Positions 1 through 14,240 are shown, numbered from the stretch's first letter. The stretch is 64,000 bases of DNA from Prevotellaceae bacterium (GCA_031290935.1 JAISLK010000037.1:62001-126000), one strand, 5' to 3'. Numbers and translations: made by a program. Notes: generated by a model from the sequence alone, not told the origin.

Positions 1-375
1 CTGGCTGTCCGGATGGCAATCGAAAAGGGGTTTCAGGTCGCGATTATTACCGGGGGCAATTCCGACACCATAAAAAAACGCTTCCAAATCTTCGGCGTAA
101 CCGATTTTTACATGCTCTCGCGCATTAAATTACCCGACCTGCAACATTTCTGCGAAAAATACCGCCTGCATCCCGCCGAGACACTCTTCATGGGCGACGA
201 CCTGCCCGACATCCCGCCCATGCAACACTGCGGCCTGCCCTGCTGCCCCGCCGACGCCGTGCCCGAAGTAAAAGCCGTCGCCGAATACATCTCCCTTTTC
301 GACGGCGGGAAAGGCTGTGTCCGCGACGTCATCGAACAAACCCTGAAAGTACAGGGGAAATGGATAGACAACTAA
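1..375 (+). CDS. kdsC: 3-deoxy-D-manno-octulosonate 8-phosphate phosphatase (KdsC-like), 5' end missing
   Basis: The reading frame is open from base 1, so the gene is cut by the window edge and the ATG at 13 is probably internal. The visible part matches the C-terminal two thirds of KdsC-type HAD phosphatases: 'IITGGNS' resembles HAD motif II, and 'FMGDDLPDIP' is motif III with the metal-binding aspartates. KdsC removes the phosphate from KDO-8-phosphate in the cytoplasm during synthesis of the lipopolysaccharide inner core. The catalytic DxD motif I would lie upstream of the window. The gene ends just before a 21-bp repeat array. A related HAD phosphatase of the same C0 subclass cannot be excluded. 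Confidence 0.8.
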   Translation: MAVRMAIEKGFQVAIITGGNSDTIKKRFQIFGVTDFYMLSRIKLPDLQHFCEKYRLHPAETLFMGDDLPDIPPMQHCGLPCCPADAVPEVKAVAEYISLFDGGKGCVRDVIEQTLKVQGKWIDN

Positions 376-410
376 AAGGCCTGAGCGGCTATCCCCGCTA
401 TTCAAAAAAA

Positions 411-683
411 GCTGTCATTTTGTCAAAAAAACCGGACATTCCTGCTTCATTTGTTAAAATTTTGACTTCATTTGTTAAAAGTTCAACTTCATTTGTTAAA
501 ATTTTAACAAATGAAGTTGAAAGTTGGACTTCTTTTGTTAAAAGTTGAGCTTCTTTTGTTAAAATTTTAACAAAAGAAGTTAAAAGTTGGACTTCCGAAG
601 TTGAAAGTTGGACTTCCGAAGTTAAAAGTTGAGCTTCCGAAGTCAAAAGTTGAGCTTCCGAAGTCAAAAGTTGGGCTTCCGAA
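411..683. repeat. 21-bp tandem array A with 49-bp leader
   Basis: A leader at 411-459 is followed by eleven 21-bp units starting at 445 and a partial unit at 676. The first units read 'cttcatttgttaaaa...', later ones 'cttccgaagttgaaagttgg'. Some units are reversed relative to others, which creates perfect dyads such as the one around 486-517 (cttcatttgttaaaa / ttttaacaaatgaag). The leader is repeated in reverse orientation next to array B (17856-17904) with one mismatch in 49. The array lies between the kdsC stop and the rpoC terminator. ORFs across it exist only because 21 is a multiple of three and the units lack stops. Confidence 0.9.
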
Positions 684-737
684 CTGCTATGTCGCCGGTA
701 TCCGGACGCCGCCGGCAAAATGCCGGACGTGCGTAAA

Positions 738-769
738 AGAAAACGCCGGCAAATTTCCCTGCCGGCGTT
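738..769 (-). terminator. Rho-independent terminator of the rpoBC transcript
   Basis: On the minus strand a 9-bp GC-rich stem (aacgccggc / gccggcgtt) with a 10-nt loop is followed by TTTTCTTTT. It lies about 27 bp after the rpoC stop codon. Confidence 0.75.
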
Positions 770-795
770 GCATCCATAGATAAATAACCTGTCGT

Positions 796-3700
796 TTATG
801 CTTTTTCCGCTTTCTTTTTCATGCGTTCGTAGTCGCTCATAGAGGCGACGACCAGCTTGTCGAGGTACCGCATGCCGGTGCCGGCAGGTATGAGGTGGCC
901 GCAGATAACGTTTTCTTTCAACCCCTCCAGCGCGTCCTCTTTGCCATGAATAGCGGCGTCGCCCAGCACCTTTGTGGTTTCCTGGAACGAAGCAGCCGAC
1001 ATGAAACTGGTTGTACGCAATGCCGCGCGGGTAATCCCCTGGAGTATCTGGTTGGAAGTAGCGGGCAACGCATCGCGCGCTTCCACCAGTTTCAAATCCC
1101 TGCGTTTAAGCATCGAATTTTCGTCGCGCAATTTGCGTGCGGTAATCATTTGCCCGGCTTTCACGGTCGTCGAATCGCCGGGGTCCTGCACCACTTTTTT
1201 GTCGTACAGCGAATCGTTTTCAAACATGAAATCCCATTTGTCCACCAGCTGTTCGGCGAGGAAGCGGGTATCCCCCGGCTCCACAATTTCTACCTTGCGC
1301 ATCATCTGGCGCACGATGACCTCAAAGTGCTTGTCGTTAATTTTTACCCCCTGCAGGCGGTAAACTTCCTGAATTTCGTTTACAATATATTCCTGTACAC
1401 GCGTAGGCCCCTGTATGTTCAAAATGTCGAGCGGCGTAATGGCGCCGTCGGACAAAGGCGTTCCGGCGCGTACGTAGTCGTTTTCCTGTACCAGGATTTG
1501 CTTCGACAAAGGCACTAAATATTTTTTTTCTTCGCCCAGTTTCGAGCGTACAATAATTTCGCGGTTGCCGCGTTTAATTTTGCCCATGATTACTTCGCCG
1601 TCAATTTCGGAAACAACCGCGGGATTTGACGGGTTGCGGGCTTCAAACAGTTCGGTAACGCGCGGCAAACCGCCGGTGATGTCGCCCGATTTACCAACCG
1701 CCCGCGGGATTTTCACCAGGATATCGCCCGTATTCGCTTTGTCGCCTTCATTCACCATGATGTGGGCGCCCACCGGCAAGTTGTACTGTTTAATTTCATT
1801 GCCTTTGGCATCCAAAATACGCACCGTCGGGTTCCGGGATTTGTCGCGCGATTCGATAATCACTTTTTCGCGGTAGCCGGTCGTCTCGTCCGTTTCTTCG
1901 CGGAACGTAATGCCTTCCACCACGCTGTCGAAGGTGATTTTCCCGGCCAGTTCCGAAATAATAACGGCATTGTAGGGGTCCCATTCGCAAATCAAATCGC
2001 CTTTTTTCACGTTCGCGCCATTCTTCATATACAGCTGTGCGCCGTAAGGAATGCTGTGGTGATAAAGCGCGATGTCCGTATTTTTATCGACAATGCGCAT
2101 TTCCGCCAACCGTCCGATAACAATATCTACTTTCGTCCCGTCGCCGGAAACTTTATTTACCACGCGCAATTCTTCAATTTCCAGTTTGCCGTCGTAGCGA
2201 GCAATCACTTTGTTGTCGGAGGCAATACTCGATGCCGTACCGCCGACGTGGAAAGTACGCAGCGTCAACTGTGTTCCCGGCTCGCCGATAGACTGTGCGG
2301 CAATCACGCCGACGGCTTCTCCGCGTTCCACCATGCGCCCGGTAGCCAGGTTGCGCCCGTAACATTTGGAGCAAATACCTTTTTTCGAATCGCAGGTCAA
2401 TGCCGAGCGGATTTCCACCTGTTCAATCGGGGAGTCTTCGATGATTTGTGCGAGGTCTTCGGTGATTTCTTCTCCTGCCGCCACAATCAAGGCGCCGGTC
2501 AACGGGTGGGTAACATCATGTACGGAGGTGCGCCCCAGGATACGGTCATAAAGCGATTCTACCACTTCGTCGTTGTTCTTGATAGCCGAAGCCACCAGGC
2601 CGCGCAATGTACCGCAATCATCTTCGTGGATGATGACGTCTTGCGATACATCTACCAGACGGCGGGTAAGGTAACCGGCGTCGGCGGTTTTCAGCGCCGT
2701 ATCGGCTAACCCTTTTCGCGCGCCGTGTGTAGAAATAAAGTATTCCAGCACCGACAGTCCTTCTTTAAAGTTGGACAAAATCGGGTTTTCGATAATTTCC
2801 GCGCTTGTAGCGCCGGATTTTTGCGGTTTTGCCATTAAACCGCGCATGCCGGTCAACTGGCGAATTTGTTCCTTCGAGCCGCGGGCGCCGGAATCCAACA
2901 TCATGTACACAGAGTTGAAGCCGCCTTTGTCGCTCGACAACTGTTTCATCACTGTTTGCGTAAGTTTGGCGTTGGTGTGCGTCCAAATATCAATAATCTG
3001 GTTGTAGCGTTCGTTGTTTGTAATGAAGCCCATGTTGTAGTTGTTCACCACTTCTTCTACGGCCGCATAGCCTTCGTCTACCAGTTGTTCTTTTTCTTTC
3101 GGCACAATCACATCATTCAAATTGAATGACAAACCGCCGCGGAATGCCATCTGGTAACCGAGGTTCTTAATATCATCCAGAAACTTGGAAGTAACCGCCA
3201 CGCCAGCTATTTTCAACACCTTCCCGATAATATCGCGCAATGATTTTTTGGTTAATACTTCGTTGATATACCCGGCTTCTTTCGGCACCACCTGGTTAAA
3301 CAGTACGCGCCCGACGGTGGTATCTATCATTTCGCTTTTGTAAGTATTATCGGGCTGCCAAAGGTTCACGCGCACTTTAATCATTGCGTGCAAATCCACT
3401 GCTCGCTCGTTGTAGGCAATCGATACTTCTTTGGGGCCGTAAAATACGGTCCCCTCCCCTTTCGCGCCTTTCAAGGCTTTGGTAATATAGTACAGCCCCA
3501 ACACCATGTCTTGCGAGGGCACCGTAATAGGGGCGCCGTTCGCGGGATTCAGGATGTTGTGCGAGCCAAGCATCAATAACTGCGCTTCCAAAATGGCGGC
3601 ATTGCCCAGCGGCAAGTGAACGGCCATTTGGTCGCCGTCGAAGTCGGCATTGAAAGCCGTACACGACAAGGGGTGCAACTGGATAGCTTTACCTTCTATC

Positions 3701-5058
3701 AACTTCGGCTGGAAAGCCTGGATACCCAGGCGGTGCAACGTAGGCGCACGGTTCAACAATACGGGGTGCCCTTTCATCGCATTTTCCAGGATATCCCATA
3801 TTACGGCGTCTTTGCGGTCAACAATTTTTTTCGCCGATTTAACGGTTTTTACAATACCGCGTTCTATCAATTTACGAATGACAAACGGCTTGTAAAGCTC
3901 GGCTGCCATGTCTTTCGGCAAACCGCATTCGTGCATTTTCAATTCCGGGCCTACCACAATTACCGAACGCGCCGAATAGTCCACACGTTTACCGAGCAAA
4001 TTCTGGCGGAAACGCCCCTGCTTGCCTTTCAAGCTATCGGAAAGCGATTTTAACGCGCGGTTTGAATCGGTTTTCACCGCATTTGATTTGCGCGAGTTGT
4101 CAAACAGCGAATCCACCGCTTCCTGCAACATGCGTTTCTCATTGCGTAAAATTACTTCGGGCGCTTTGATTTCAATCAAGCGTTTCAATCGGTTGTTGCG
4201 AATAATCACGCGGCGGTACAAATCATTCAGGTCGGATGTGGCAAAACGGCCGCCGTCCAACGGCACCAATGGGCGCAAGTCCGGCGGAATAACCGGGATT
4301 ACTTTCATAATCATCCATTCGGGCTTGTTGATATGCTTCGATTCGCGGAAGGCTTCTACTACGCTCAGGCGTTTCAAGGCTTCTTCCTTGCGCTGTTGCG
4401 ATGTTTCATTATCGGCTTTGTGACGCAGGTCATACGACAGGACGTCCAAGTCAATCCGCATAAGCATTTTCAATAATATCTCAGCGCCCATGCCGGCAAT
4501 GAATTTATTGGGGTCATCATCGTCGAGCAATTGATTTTCTTTGGGCAAGGAGTCCATGATATGGAGGTATTCTTCTTCCGACAGGTAATCGTTTGCTTTC
4601 ACGCCGTCTTTTGCTGCAACGCCCGGCTGCACTACGATGTAACGTTCGTAATATACGATAGCTTCCAATTTTTTCGCAGGGATGCCTAACAAATACCCTA
4701 TTTTATTGGGCGTCGAACGGAAATACCAAATATGGGCTACCGGAACCGTAAGCGTAATATGCCCCATACGTTCGCGGCGCACCTTTTTCTCGGTAACTTC
4801 TACTCCGCAACGGTCGCAAACGATTCCGCGATAACGGATGCGTTTGTATTTTCCGCAATGGCATTCGTAGTCTTTCGACGGCCCGAATATACGTTCGCAA
4901 AATAACCCGTCGCGTTCCGGTTTATAAGTGCGGTAATTAATGGTTTCGGGTTTCAGCACCTCGCCGCTGGAATATTCCAGCACTTCTTCGGGCGAAGCCA
5001 ATCCGATAGTAATTTTAGTGAAGTTACTTTTTTGCTTATTCTCTTTTTTCAGCGCCAT
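796..5058 (-). CDS. rpoC: DNA-directed RNA polymerase subunit beta'
   Basis: At 1420 aa it has the usual length for Bacteroidota RpoC. The N-terminal zinc site is visible as 'CHCG' and 'CDRCG' near residues 66-90. The catalytic Mg-binding motif 'NADFDGDQM' is present near residue 470, and the second zinc site '[11 protein letters not shown]' lies near residue 880. RpoC forms the active-site cleft of the polymerase together with RpoB. It starts 32 bp after the rpoB stop, so the two are co-transcribed, and a terminator follows it. In many Bacteroidales rpsL/rpsG/fusA genes lie close downstream; here a repeat array and kdsC follow instead. Confidence 0.99.
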   Translation of the reverse strand: MALKKENKQKSNFTKITIGLASPEEVLEYSSGEVLKPETINYRTYKPERDGLFCERIFGPSKDYECHCGKYKRIRYRGIVCDRCGVEVTEKKVRRERMGHITLTVPVAHIWYFRSTPNKIGYLLGIPAKKLEAIVYYERYIVVQPGVAAKDGVKANDYLSEEEYLHIMDSLPKENQLLDDDDPNKFIAGMGAEILLKMLMRIDLDVLSYDLRHKADNETSQQRKEEALKRLSVVEAFRESKHINKPEWMIMKVIPVIPPDLRPLVPLDGGRFATSDLNDLYRRVIIRNNRLKRLIEIKAPEVILRNEKRMLQEAVDSLFDNSRKSNAVKTDSNRALKSLSDSLKGKQGRFRQNLLGKRVDYSARSVIVVGPELKMHECGLPKDMAAELYKPFVIRKLIERGIVKTVKSAKKIVDRKDAVIWDILENAMKGHPVLLNRAPTLHRLGIQAFQPKLIEGKAIQLHPLSCTAFNADFDGDQMAVHLPLGNAAILEAQLLMLGSHNILNPANGAPITVPSQDMVLGLYYITKALKGAKGEGTVFYGPKEVSIAYNERAVDLHAMIKVRVNLWQPDNTYKSEMIDTTVGRVLFNQVVPKEAGYINEVLTKKSLRDIIGKVLKIAGVAVTSKFLDDIKNLGYQMAFRGGLSFNLNDVIVPKEKEQLVDEGYAAVEEVVNNYNMGFITNNERYNQIIDIWTHTNAKLTQTVMKQLSSDKGGFNSVYMMLDSGARGSKEQIRQLTGMRGLMAKPQKSGATSAEIIENPILSNFKEGLSVLEYFISTHGARKGLADTALKTADAGYLTRRLVDVSQDVIIHEDDCGTLRGLVASAIKNNDEVVESLYDRILGRTSVHDVTHPLTGALIVAAGEEITEDLAQIIEDSPIEQVEIRSALTCDSKKGICSKCYGRNLATGRMVERGEAVGVIAAQSIGEPGTQLTLRTFHVGGTASSIASDNKVIARYDGKLEIEELRVVNKVSGDGTKVDIVIGRLAEMRIVDKNTDIALYHHSIPYGAQLYMKNGANVKKGDLICEWDPYNAVIISELAGKITFDSVVEGITFREETDETTGYREKVIIESRDKSRNPTVRILDAKGNEIKQYNLPVGAHIMVNEGDKANTGDILVKIPRAVGKSGDITGGLPRVTELFEARNPSNPAVVSEIDGEVIMGKIKRGNREIIVRSKLGEEKKYLVPLSKQILVQENDYVRAGTPLSDGAITPLDILNIQGPTRVQEYIVNEIQEVYRLQGVKINDKHFEVIVRQMMRKVEIVEPGDTRFLAEQLVDKWDFMFENDSLYDKKVVQDPGDSTTVKAGQMITARKLRDENSMLKRRDLKLVEARDALPATSNQILQGITRAALRTTSFMSAASFQETTKVLGDAAIHGKEDALEGLKENVICGHLIPAGTGMRYLDKLVVASMSDYERMKKKAEKA

Positions 5059-5090
5059 ATCTTTTTTGACTTTTATTATTCTAAATTATT

Positions 5091-8909
<3,819 letters not shown>

Positions 8910-8945
8910 TTTATTCGGATTAGTTGAACTATAAACTTATTTAAC

Positions 8946-8980
8946 GACAAAAAGGCTTAGAACCCGGTGAAGGGTTCTAA
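8946..8980 (-). terminator. Attenuator hairpin between rplL and rpoB
   Basis: On the minus strand a perfect 9-bp stem (ttagaaccc / gggttctaa) with a 6-nt loop is followed by GCCTTTTTG. It lies in the 108-bp gap between the rplL stop and the rpoB start. In other bacteria this gap holds a partial terminator that sets the ratio of L7/L12 to RNA polymerase. The same role here is inferred from position and structure. Confidence 0.75.
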
Positions 8981-9017
8981 ACCTGTGTTAGGGTTCCCGA
9001 TTGTACGGGAGGAACGT

Positions 9018-9395
9018 TTATTTAACTTCAACTTCCCCGCCCGCTTCTTCGAGTTGCGCCTTGATTTGTTCCGCTTCGGCTTTAGAAACTTTTTCTTTTA
9101 CCGCTTTTGGAGCAGCATCCACTAAATCTTTAGCTTCTTTCAAGCCCAAACCTGTGATGTCTTTTACCACTTTCACGATTTGTAATTTAGTTTGTCCCGG
9201 TGATTTCAGAATCACGTCGAATGCTGTTTGTTCGGCAACGGCTGCACCTGCGCCGCCTGCTGCCGGGGCGGCTACTGCTACTGCAGCGGCTGCCGGTTCT
9301 ATGCCATATTCTTCTTTAAGAATAGTAGCTAATTCTTGAACTTCTTTAACGGTAAGGTTTACCAATTCTTCTGCGATTTTTTTGGTATCTGCCAT
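9018..9395 (-). CDS. rplL: 50S ribosomal protein L7/L12
   Basis: The start was set at '[19 protein letters not shown]', giving 125 aa, the normal size. The ORF track begins 17 codons earlier in a lysine/asparagine-rich stretch from the rplJ-rplL spacer. The N-terminal dimerisation helix, an Ala/Gly-rich hinge (residues about 35-50) and the C-terminal factor-binding domain with '[12 protein letters not shown]' are all visible. L7/L12 forms the ribosomal stalk that recruits translation factors and binds L10, which is encoded directly upstream. Confidence 0.98.
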   Translation of the reverse strand: MADTKKIAEELVNLTVKEVQELATILKEEYGIEPAAAAVAVAAPAAGGAGAAVAEQTAFDVILKSPGQTKLQIVKVVKDITGLGLKEAKDLVDAAPKAVKEKVSKAEAEQIKAQLEEAGGEVEVK

Positions 9396-9461
9396 GATGT
9401 TTTTATTTTTTAATGTTTTATTTTTTGTTACTTTGTTTTTAGGCAATATTGCCTGTTTGTT

Positions 9462-9983
9462 TTATTCGGGGCGTTCTGAAAGGGTTTTCACAATACCCGC
9501 CAATTTGCCTCCGCTTGATTGTAATGCGGAAATAACAGATTGGGCAGGCGATTGCAATAATCCGATAATATCGCCTATTATTTCTTCGCGTGATTTCATG
9601 TTTACCAATATTTCCAAATTGTTTGCACCTACGTACAGGCATTCCTGCACATATGCGCCTTTCAATTCGGGTTTGCCGTTGGCTGCGCTAAATTCTTTTA
9701 TCAACTTGGCGGGAGCGTTTACGACTTCGGTAAACATCACGGAAGTGGGGCCATTCAATGCGCTGTACAAATCGGTTTCGACGAATTTGTTTTTTTCTAA
9801 AGCTTTTTGCAGCAGGGTATTTTTCACTACTACCAATTTTACTTTTTTCTCAAAACAAAGCCGGCGAAGCTGTGTTGTTTTTTCAGCGTTTAAGCCAGAA
9901 ATATCGGCTATATAAAAATGAGGCGTTTGTTGCAGCTGCTCTGCTAACCTGTCAATAATCGCGGTCTTTTCTTCTTTTCTCAT
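9462..9983 (-). CDS. rplJ: 50S ribosomal protein L10
   Basis: A 173-aa protein starting 'MRKEEKTAIIDRLAEQL' with the L10 core 'YIADISGLNAEKTTQLRR' and 'VVKNTLLQKAL'. L10 anchors L7/L12 dimers to the 23S rRNA stalk base. The C-terminal helix needed for L12 binding is present. It starts 18 bp after rplA and precedes rplL, the standard order. In many bacteria L10 represses its own operon through a leader structure; none was identified in the short spacer here. Confidence 0.98.
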   Translation of the reverse strand: MRKEEKTAIIDRLAEQLQQTPHFYIADISGLNAEKTTQLRRLCFEKKVKLVVVKNTLLQKALEKNKFVETDLYSALNGPTSVMFTEVVNAPAKLIKEFSAANGKPELKGAYVQECLYVGANNLEILVNMKSREEIIGDIIGLLQSPAQSVISALQSSGGKLAGIVKTLSERPE

Positions 9984-10001
9984 TGTTTCATTCGTTTTTG
10001 A

Positions 10002-10703
10002 TTATTCAGCAGCCGTCAATACTTTTGTATCCACACTGACACCGGGGCCCATTGTGGATGACAAGTAAACGCTCTTAATGTAAGTACCCTTCAACGAAGA
10101 AGGTTTTAGCTTCACGATAGTATTCAAGAGTTCGGAAGCGTTATCGGCAATTTTAGTTGCGTCAAACGATGCCTTTGCGACGGATGCATGAACGATGCCT
10201 TGCTTATCAACTTTAAAATCAATTTTCCCTGCTTTTACTTCCTCTACTGCTTTTCCGATTTCCATCGTTACAGTACCGGTTTTAGGGTTCGGCATCAAAC
10301 CGCGCGGACCTAACACGCGCCCCAATGCTCCTACTTTCGCCATTACAGACGGAGTGCAAATGATAACGTCAATGTCTGTCCATCCACCTTTAATTTTCTC
10401 GATATACTCATCCAATCCTACGTGATCGGCGCCTGCCGCTTTCGCTTCCGCCTCTTTATCGGGCGTGCACAACACCAACACACGAGTAGTTTTTCCTGTT
10501 CCATGCGGAAGAGTTACTACGCCGCGCACCATTTGGTTCGCTTTACGCGGATCCACTCCTAAACGCACCGCTATATCCACCGACGCATCAAATTTTGTAA
10601 AAGTAGTATCTTTTACTAACTGTGCGGCTTCAGTTATTTTGTATTGTTTAGTGGGTTCTACTTTTGCGTAGGCAACTTTTTGTTTTTTTGTCAACTTACT
10701 CAT
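10002..10703 (-). CDS. rplA: 50S ribosomal protein L1
   Basis: A 233-aa protein with the L1 signature region '[17 protein letters not shown]' and the N-terminal '[20 protein letters not shown]'. L1 forms the mobile stalk that interacts with deacylated tRNA in the E site and often acts as translational repressor of the rplK-rplA messenger. The gene follows rplK by 13 bp and precedes rplJ, as in most bacteria. Confidence 0.98.
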   Translation of the reverse strand: MSKLTKKQKVAYAKVEPTKQYKITEAAQLVKDTTFTKFDASVDIAVRLGVDPRKANQMVRGVVTLPHGTGKTTRVLVLCTPDKEAEAKAAGADHVGLDEYIEKIKGGWTDIDVIICTPSVMAKVGALGRVLGPRGLMPNPKTGTVTMEIGKAVEEVKAGKIDFKVDKQGIVHASVAKASFDATKIADNASELLNTIVKLKPSSLKGTYIKSVYLSSTMGPGVSVDTKVLTAAE

Positions 10704-10716
10704 CTTTGCATGTTTT

Positions 10717-11163
10717 TTAGTTTACATCGGCAGGGAAATTTCCGTCAACGGTAATTCCCATGCTGCGGGCTGTTCCTGCTACCATACTCATTGCCGATTT
10801 GAGCGTAAAAGCGTTCATGTCGGGCATTTTGCTTTGAGCAATAGCACGAACTTGTTCCCATGTTACAGTAGCTACTTTCTTGCGATTAGGTTCTGGGGAA
10901 CCCGATTGTATTTTTGCAACTTCTTTAAGCTGCACGGCAACCGGGGGTTGTTTCACGATAAAGTCAAATGACTTGTCGCTGTAAACAGTAATAATGACAG
11001 GCAATACTTTTCCTGCTTTGTCTTGCGTACGCGCATTGAACTGCTTGCAGAACTCCATTATGTTTACACCTTTGGAACCCAATGCAGGACCTACCGGCGG
11101 AGAGGGATTAGCCGCTCCACCCTTAATTTGTAATTTGATTAGTCCGGCAATTTCTTTAGCCAT
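10717..11163 (-). CDS. rplK: 50S ribosomal protein L11
   Basis: A 148-aa protein with the conserved N-terminal '[20 protein letters not shown]' and the C-terminal rRNA-binding helix segment '[20 protein letters not shown]'. L11 binds the GTPase-associated centre of 23S rRNA and is involved in stringent-response signalling and thiopeptide sensitivity. It follows nusG by 12 bp. Confidence 0.98.
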   Translation of the reverse strand: MAKEIAGLIKLQIKGGAANPSPPVGPALGSKGVNIMEFCKQFNARTQDKAGKVLPVIITVYSDKSFDFIVKQPPVAVQLKEVAKIQSGSPEPNRKKVATVTWEQVRAIAQSKMPDMNAFTLKSAMSMVAGTARSMGITVDGNFPADVN

Positions 11164-11175
11164 AATGTTTTTTAA

Positions 11176-11727
11176 TTATTCTTTTTCTACTTGTATGAAG
11201 CCTAATTCGAGTAAGGTTTTCCGCCCAAAAATTTTGACCATTACTTTCAATTTCTTTTTGTCTTCGTTTACCTCCTCTATGATACCGTCGAAACCATTGA
11301 ACGGGCCATCGGTTACTTTCACCGGTTCGCCGACTACAAACGGAGTAACATTTTCTTCGTTATTTACCTCCGAAAGTTCATCTACACGGCCTAAAATGCG
11401 ATTCACTTCCGATAAGCGTAACGCCATAGGTTTGGAGCCTTTGGTTTCTCCTAAGAAACCGGAAACATTCGGAATATTACGTAAGACATGTTCTACTTCC
11501 CCTACCAGATCAGCTTCTACTAAAACGTAACCCGGAAAATAGATGCGATCTTTACTAACTTTTTTACCATTTTTTACCTGATAAATTTTCTCGGTTGGGA
11601 TGAGTACTTGCGATACGTGGTCTTGGAGCTTCAAACGTTTTATTTCGTTTTCAATATACTCCTTAGCTTTTTTTTCACGGCCGCCCGCAACTCTCAACAC
11701 ATACCATTGTTTGGTAACTTCGCTCAT
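11176..11727 (-). CDS. nusG: Transcription termination/antitermination factor NusG
   Basis: A 183-aa protein with an NGN domain ('WYVLRVAGGREKKAKEYIEN', then 'FPGYVLVEADL') and a C-terminal KOW domain ('GEPVKVTDGPFNGFDGIIEE'). It binds RNA polymerase next to the clamp and couples transcription to Rho or the ribosome. It lies between secE and rplK in the conserved order. Because the organism carries it in the core cluster, it is taken as general NusG, not a capsule-locus UpxY-type antiterminator. Confidence 0.98.
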   Translation of the reverse strand: MSEVTKQWYVLRVAGGREKKAKEYIENEIKRLKLQDHVSQVLIPTEKIYQVKNGKKVSKDRIYFPGYVLVEADLVGEVEHVLRNIPNVSGFLGETKGSKPMALRLSEVNRILGRVDELSEVNNEENVTPFVVGEPVKVTDGPFNGFDGIIEEVNEDKKKLKVMVKIFGRKTLLELGFIQVEKE

Positions 11728-11740
11728 TTTCTTTAAGCTT

Positions 11741-11935
11741 TTAGTACAACATTTCGTAAATAAATGACATGCCGTTTTTAAATGCCAAGTCCATAACCAG
11801 CACTACCAGCGCCAGTACTACCGACCCAATCATTACCACAATAGCGCTACTTTGCAGTTGCGCCCACGTAGGCCACGATACTTTATGCACTAATTCGTTG
11901 TACGATTCTTTGATGTACGTTTTAATTTTTTTCAT
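11741..11935 (-). CDS. secE: Preprotein translocase subunit SecE
   Basis: A 64-aa single-span protein with 'YIKESYNELVHKVSWPTWAQ' before one hydrophobic helix ('SAIVVMIGSVVLALVVLVMD'). This is the minimal SecE form found in most non-proteobacterial species. SecE clamps SecY in the SecYEG channel. It is positioned between tRNA-Trp and nusG as expected. Confidence 0.97.
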   Translation of the reverse strand: MKKIKTYIKESYNELVHKVSWPTWAQLQSSAIVVMIGSVVLALVVLVMDLAFKNGMSFIYEMLY

Positions 11936-12040
11936 TGTTTTTTATAACTTGCGCCGTTCAATTTACTGTGGAAGCTGTTGCAAATTTCACGACATCATTT
12001 AATTTCACTTGGCAGCCGTAACACACTGCCTTGTTACTCG

Positions 12041-12111
12041 CAGGGGCAGAGCGATTCGAACGCCCATCAACGGTTTTGGAGACCGCTATTCTACCCTTGA
12101 ACTATGCCCCT
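12041..12111 (-). tRNA. tRNA-Trp (CCA anticodon)
   Basis: The minus strand folds into a cloverleaf with acceptor AGGGGCA/TGCCCCT, anticodon loop 'CTCCAAA' and T arm with 'TTCGAAT'. The 3' CCA is not encoded. It lies between tuf and secE, its usual place in this cluster. Confidence 0.95.
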
Positions 12112-12243
12112 GTTTTACATGCGTAAACCCCGATGCATTCGGAGCTTACACATGCGTAGTGTACATTTTTTGTTAACTTGCCTTTTCACCGCTAATTCGA
12201 CAGGGTGCAAATTGCGGCAACCATTTATTATAAGCCAACAAAA

Positions 12244-13431
12244 TTATTCAATAATTTTAGTTACCTGGCCGGCGCCCACCGTGCGGCCGCCTTCGCGAAT
12301 AGCAAAACGCAACCCTTCGCTCATTGCCACAGGGTAAATCAAATCTACGGTTATTGTTACATTATCGCCAGGCATTACCATTTCTACGCCTTGCGGCAAA
12401 GTAATTTCCCCGGTGATGTCCAATGTACGCAGATAAAATTGCGGGCGGTATTTATTATGGAACGGCGTATGCCTTCCACCTTCTTCTTTTTTCAATACAT
12501 AAATTTCCGCTTCAAATTTCTTGTGCGGCTTAATAGTATTCGGACGTGCGATAACTTGCCCGCGTTTAATATCTTTTTTGTCAATACCGCGCAACAGCAA
12601 ACCTACATTGTCGCCCGCTTCGCCTTGATCCAGCAATTTGCGGAACATTTCCACGCCGGTAACTGTTGTCTTTTGCGGTTTTTCGCCCAAACCGATAATT
12701 TCTACTTCTTCGCCTACTTTAATTATACCTGTTTCGATACGGCCTGTAGCAACCGTTCCACGACCGGTGATAGAGAAGACGTCTTCTACCGGCATAACGA
12801 AAGGTTTTTCGTTTTCGCGCGGAGGAATGGGAATGTACTCATCAACGGCTTTCATCAATTCGATAATTTTTTCTTCCCATTTGGCGTCGCCGTTCAAACC
12901 GCCCAGCGCTGAACCGCGAATGATAGGTGCATTGTCGCCGTCGAACTGATAGAAACTCAACAATTCGCGCACTTCCATTTCTACCAGGTCAAGCATTTCG
13001 GGGTCATCCACCATATCCACCTTATTCAGGAAAACAACGATACGGGGAACGTTCACCTGACGCGCCAACAGAATATGTTCACGCGTTTGCGGCATCGGGC
13101 CATCGGTTGCAGCCACCACGAGAATCGCGCCGTCCATCTGGGCTGCGCCCGTAACCATGTTCTTCACATAGTCGGCATGACCCGGACAGTCCACGTGTGC
13201 ATAGTGGCGGGCAGCTGTTTCGTATTCCACATGCGCGGTGTTAATAGTAATACCGCGTTCTTTTTCTTCAGGTGCATTGTCGATAGAATCGAAAGAACGC
13301 ACTTGTGAAAGACCTTGTTTTGCAAGAACCGTAGTAATTGCAGCGGTCAAAGTAGTTTTACCATGGTCTACGTGACCAATGGTTCCAATGTTGACGTGAG
13401 GTTTCGTCCGTTGGAATGTTTCTTTTGCCAT
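12244..13431 (-). CDS. tuf: Translation elongation factor Tu
   Basis: A 395-aa EF-Tu with G1 'GHVDHGKTT', G3 'DCPGHADY', G4 'NKVD' and the C-terminal beta-barrel domains. It delivers aminoacyl-tRNA to the ribosomal A site with GTP hydrolysis. The gene is preceded on the same strand by four tRNA genes and followed by tRNA-Trp and secE. The order matches the thrU-tyrU-glyT-thrT-tufB arrangement known from E. coli. Transcription probably starts at the promoter near 14020 and runs through the tRNAs. Confidence 0.99.
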   Translation of the reverse strand: MAKETFQRTKPHVNIGTIGHVDHGKTTLTAAITTVLAKQGLSQVRSFDSIDNAPEEKERGITINTAHVEYETAARHYAHVDCPGHADYVKNMVTGAAQMDGAILVVAATDGPMPQTREHILLARQVNVPRIVVFLNKVDMVDDPEMLDLVEMEVRELLSFYQFDGDNAPIIRGSALGGLNGDAKWEEKIIELMKAVDEYIPIPPRENEKPFVMPVEDVFSITGRGTVATGRIETGIIKVGEEVEIIGLGEKPQKTTVTGVEMFRKLLDQGEAGDNVGLLLRGIDKKDIKRGQVIARPNTIKPHKKFEAEIYVLKKEEGGRHTPFHNKYRPQFYLRTLDITGEITLPQGVEMVMPGDNVTITVDLIYPVAMSEGLRFAIREGGRTVGAGQVTKIIE

Positions 13432-13521
13432 AATTATTCGTTTTTAAATTTTTAATTTTTATTTCTGTTTGTTTATTGTGTTGTACGTTGTTTGCGCTTT
13501 ACATTATTACTGTTTCCTTTG

Positions 13522-13593
13522 AGCCGGCGGTGAGAATTGAACTCACGACCTCTTCCTTACCAAGGAAGCGCTCTACCACTGAGCTACGCTGGC
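13522..13593 (-). tRNA. tRNA-Thr (GGT anticodon)
   Basis: Cloverleaf on the minus strand with acceptor GCCAGCG/CGCCGGC (one A-C mismatch at position 4), anticodon loop 'TTGGTAA' and T arm GTGAG-TTCAATT-CTCAC. CCA is not encoded. It is nearest to tuf in the tRNA cluster. Confidence 0.93.
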
Positions 13594-13599
13594 CTTTCG

Positions 13600-13672
13600 A
13601 GCGGAAGACGAGGTTCGAACCCGCGACCCTCAGCTTGGAAGGCTGATGCTCTACCGACTGAGCTACTTCCGC
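13600..13672 (-). tRNA. tRNA-Gly (TCC anticodon)
   Basis: Cloverleaf on the minus strand with acceptor GCGGAAG/CTTCCGC, anticodon loop 'CTTCCAA' and T arm GCGGG-TTCGAAC-CTCGT. CCA is not encoded. Confidence 0.94.
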
Positions 13673-13733
13673 AATGCTGCTTTTTCCATTTGGCAATATG
13701 CAGTCTACTTAGCTACACACTGCTCATCGCAAG

Positions 13734-13816
13734 TGGGGAAAGCAGGATTCGAACCTACGAAGACGTGCGTCAGCAGATTTACAGTCTGCCCCAGTTGGCC
13801 ACTTTGGTATTTCCCC
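13734..13816 (-). tRNA. tRNA-Tyr (GTA anticodon)
   Basis: Minus-strand tRNA of 83 nt with the long variable arm typical of bacterial tRNA-Tyr, acceptor starting GGGGAAA and anticodon loop 'CTGTAAA'. CCA is not encoded. Confidence 0.94.
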
Positions 13817-13901
13817 GGTACTTTTCAGGAAACAACCTTTGCGCTATCAAAGTACATATTTCCTGAATTCTCTTTATCTCATTTTTTATCGCATCAGTGG
13901 C

Positions 13902-13978
13902 TGGAGCCGATGGAGGGATTCGAACCCCCGACCAGCTGATTACAAATCAGCTGCTCTGGCCAACTGAGCTACATCGGC
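13902..13978 (-). tRNA. tRNA-Thr (TGT anticodon)
   Basis: First gene of the tRNA-tuf transcript. Acceptor GCCGATG pairs with CATCGGC, the anticodon loop is 'TTTGTAA', and the 3' end reads TCCA. It is the only tRNA in the cluster with a genomically encoded CCA. Confidence 0.94.
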
Positions 13979-14018
13979 AATACGTCAAACAACGACATTT
14001 TTCTGCAAAAATGGAGCG

Positions 14019-14050
14019 CAAAGATAGTATAAATATCTGGACTTACCAAA
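14019..14050 (-). promoter_or_regulatory. Promoter of the tRNA-tuf-(secE) transcript
   Basis: Reading leftwards, a TTTG box (14047-14050) and a TATCTTTG box (14019-14026) are separated by 20 bp, close to the Bacteroidota -33/-7 consensus. It lies 40 bp upstream of tRNA-Thr(TGT). Confidence 0.7.
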
Positions 14051-14208
14051 CTTTTTTTTATTAAACTTTAAAATTTATCTAATAAAAATTATACTGTTTA
14101 GAATAACAGTATATTATTATTAGTGTTTTTCGTTTGGACAATCGGAATGCAAGCGCTACAAAAATAAACAGTCCTCGTATTCGCTCCTGCAAAATTCCAC
14201 ATTTTTCG

Positions 14209-14216
14209 TATCTTTG
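14209..14216 (+). promoter_or_regulatory. Promoter -7 box of the M23 peptidase gene
   Basis: TATCTTTG on the plus strand, 24 bp before the ATG at 14241. With the box at 14019-14026 it forms a divergent promoter region. Confidence 0.6.
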
Positions 14217-14240
14217 TCCCTTGAAAAATAAGGAACAATT

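Noticed and set aside
398-718. ORFs on both strands across array A (for example the 106-aa minus-strand ORF)
   Set aside because: The unit length is a multiple of three and units lack stops in several frames, so long ORFs arise automatically on both strands. There is no start context or non-repeat domain.
12112-12243. Possible terminator or second promoter between tuf and tRNA-Trp
   Set aside because: Only a 9-bp direct repeat (tacgcatgt) was seen. No clear hairpin with a T tract or consensus promoter could be supported.
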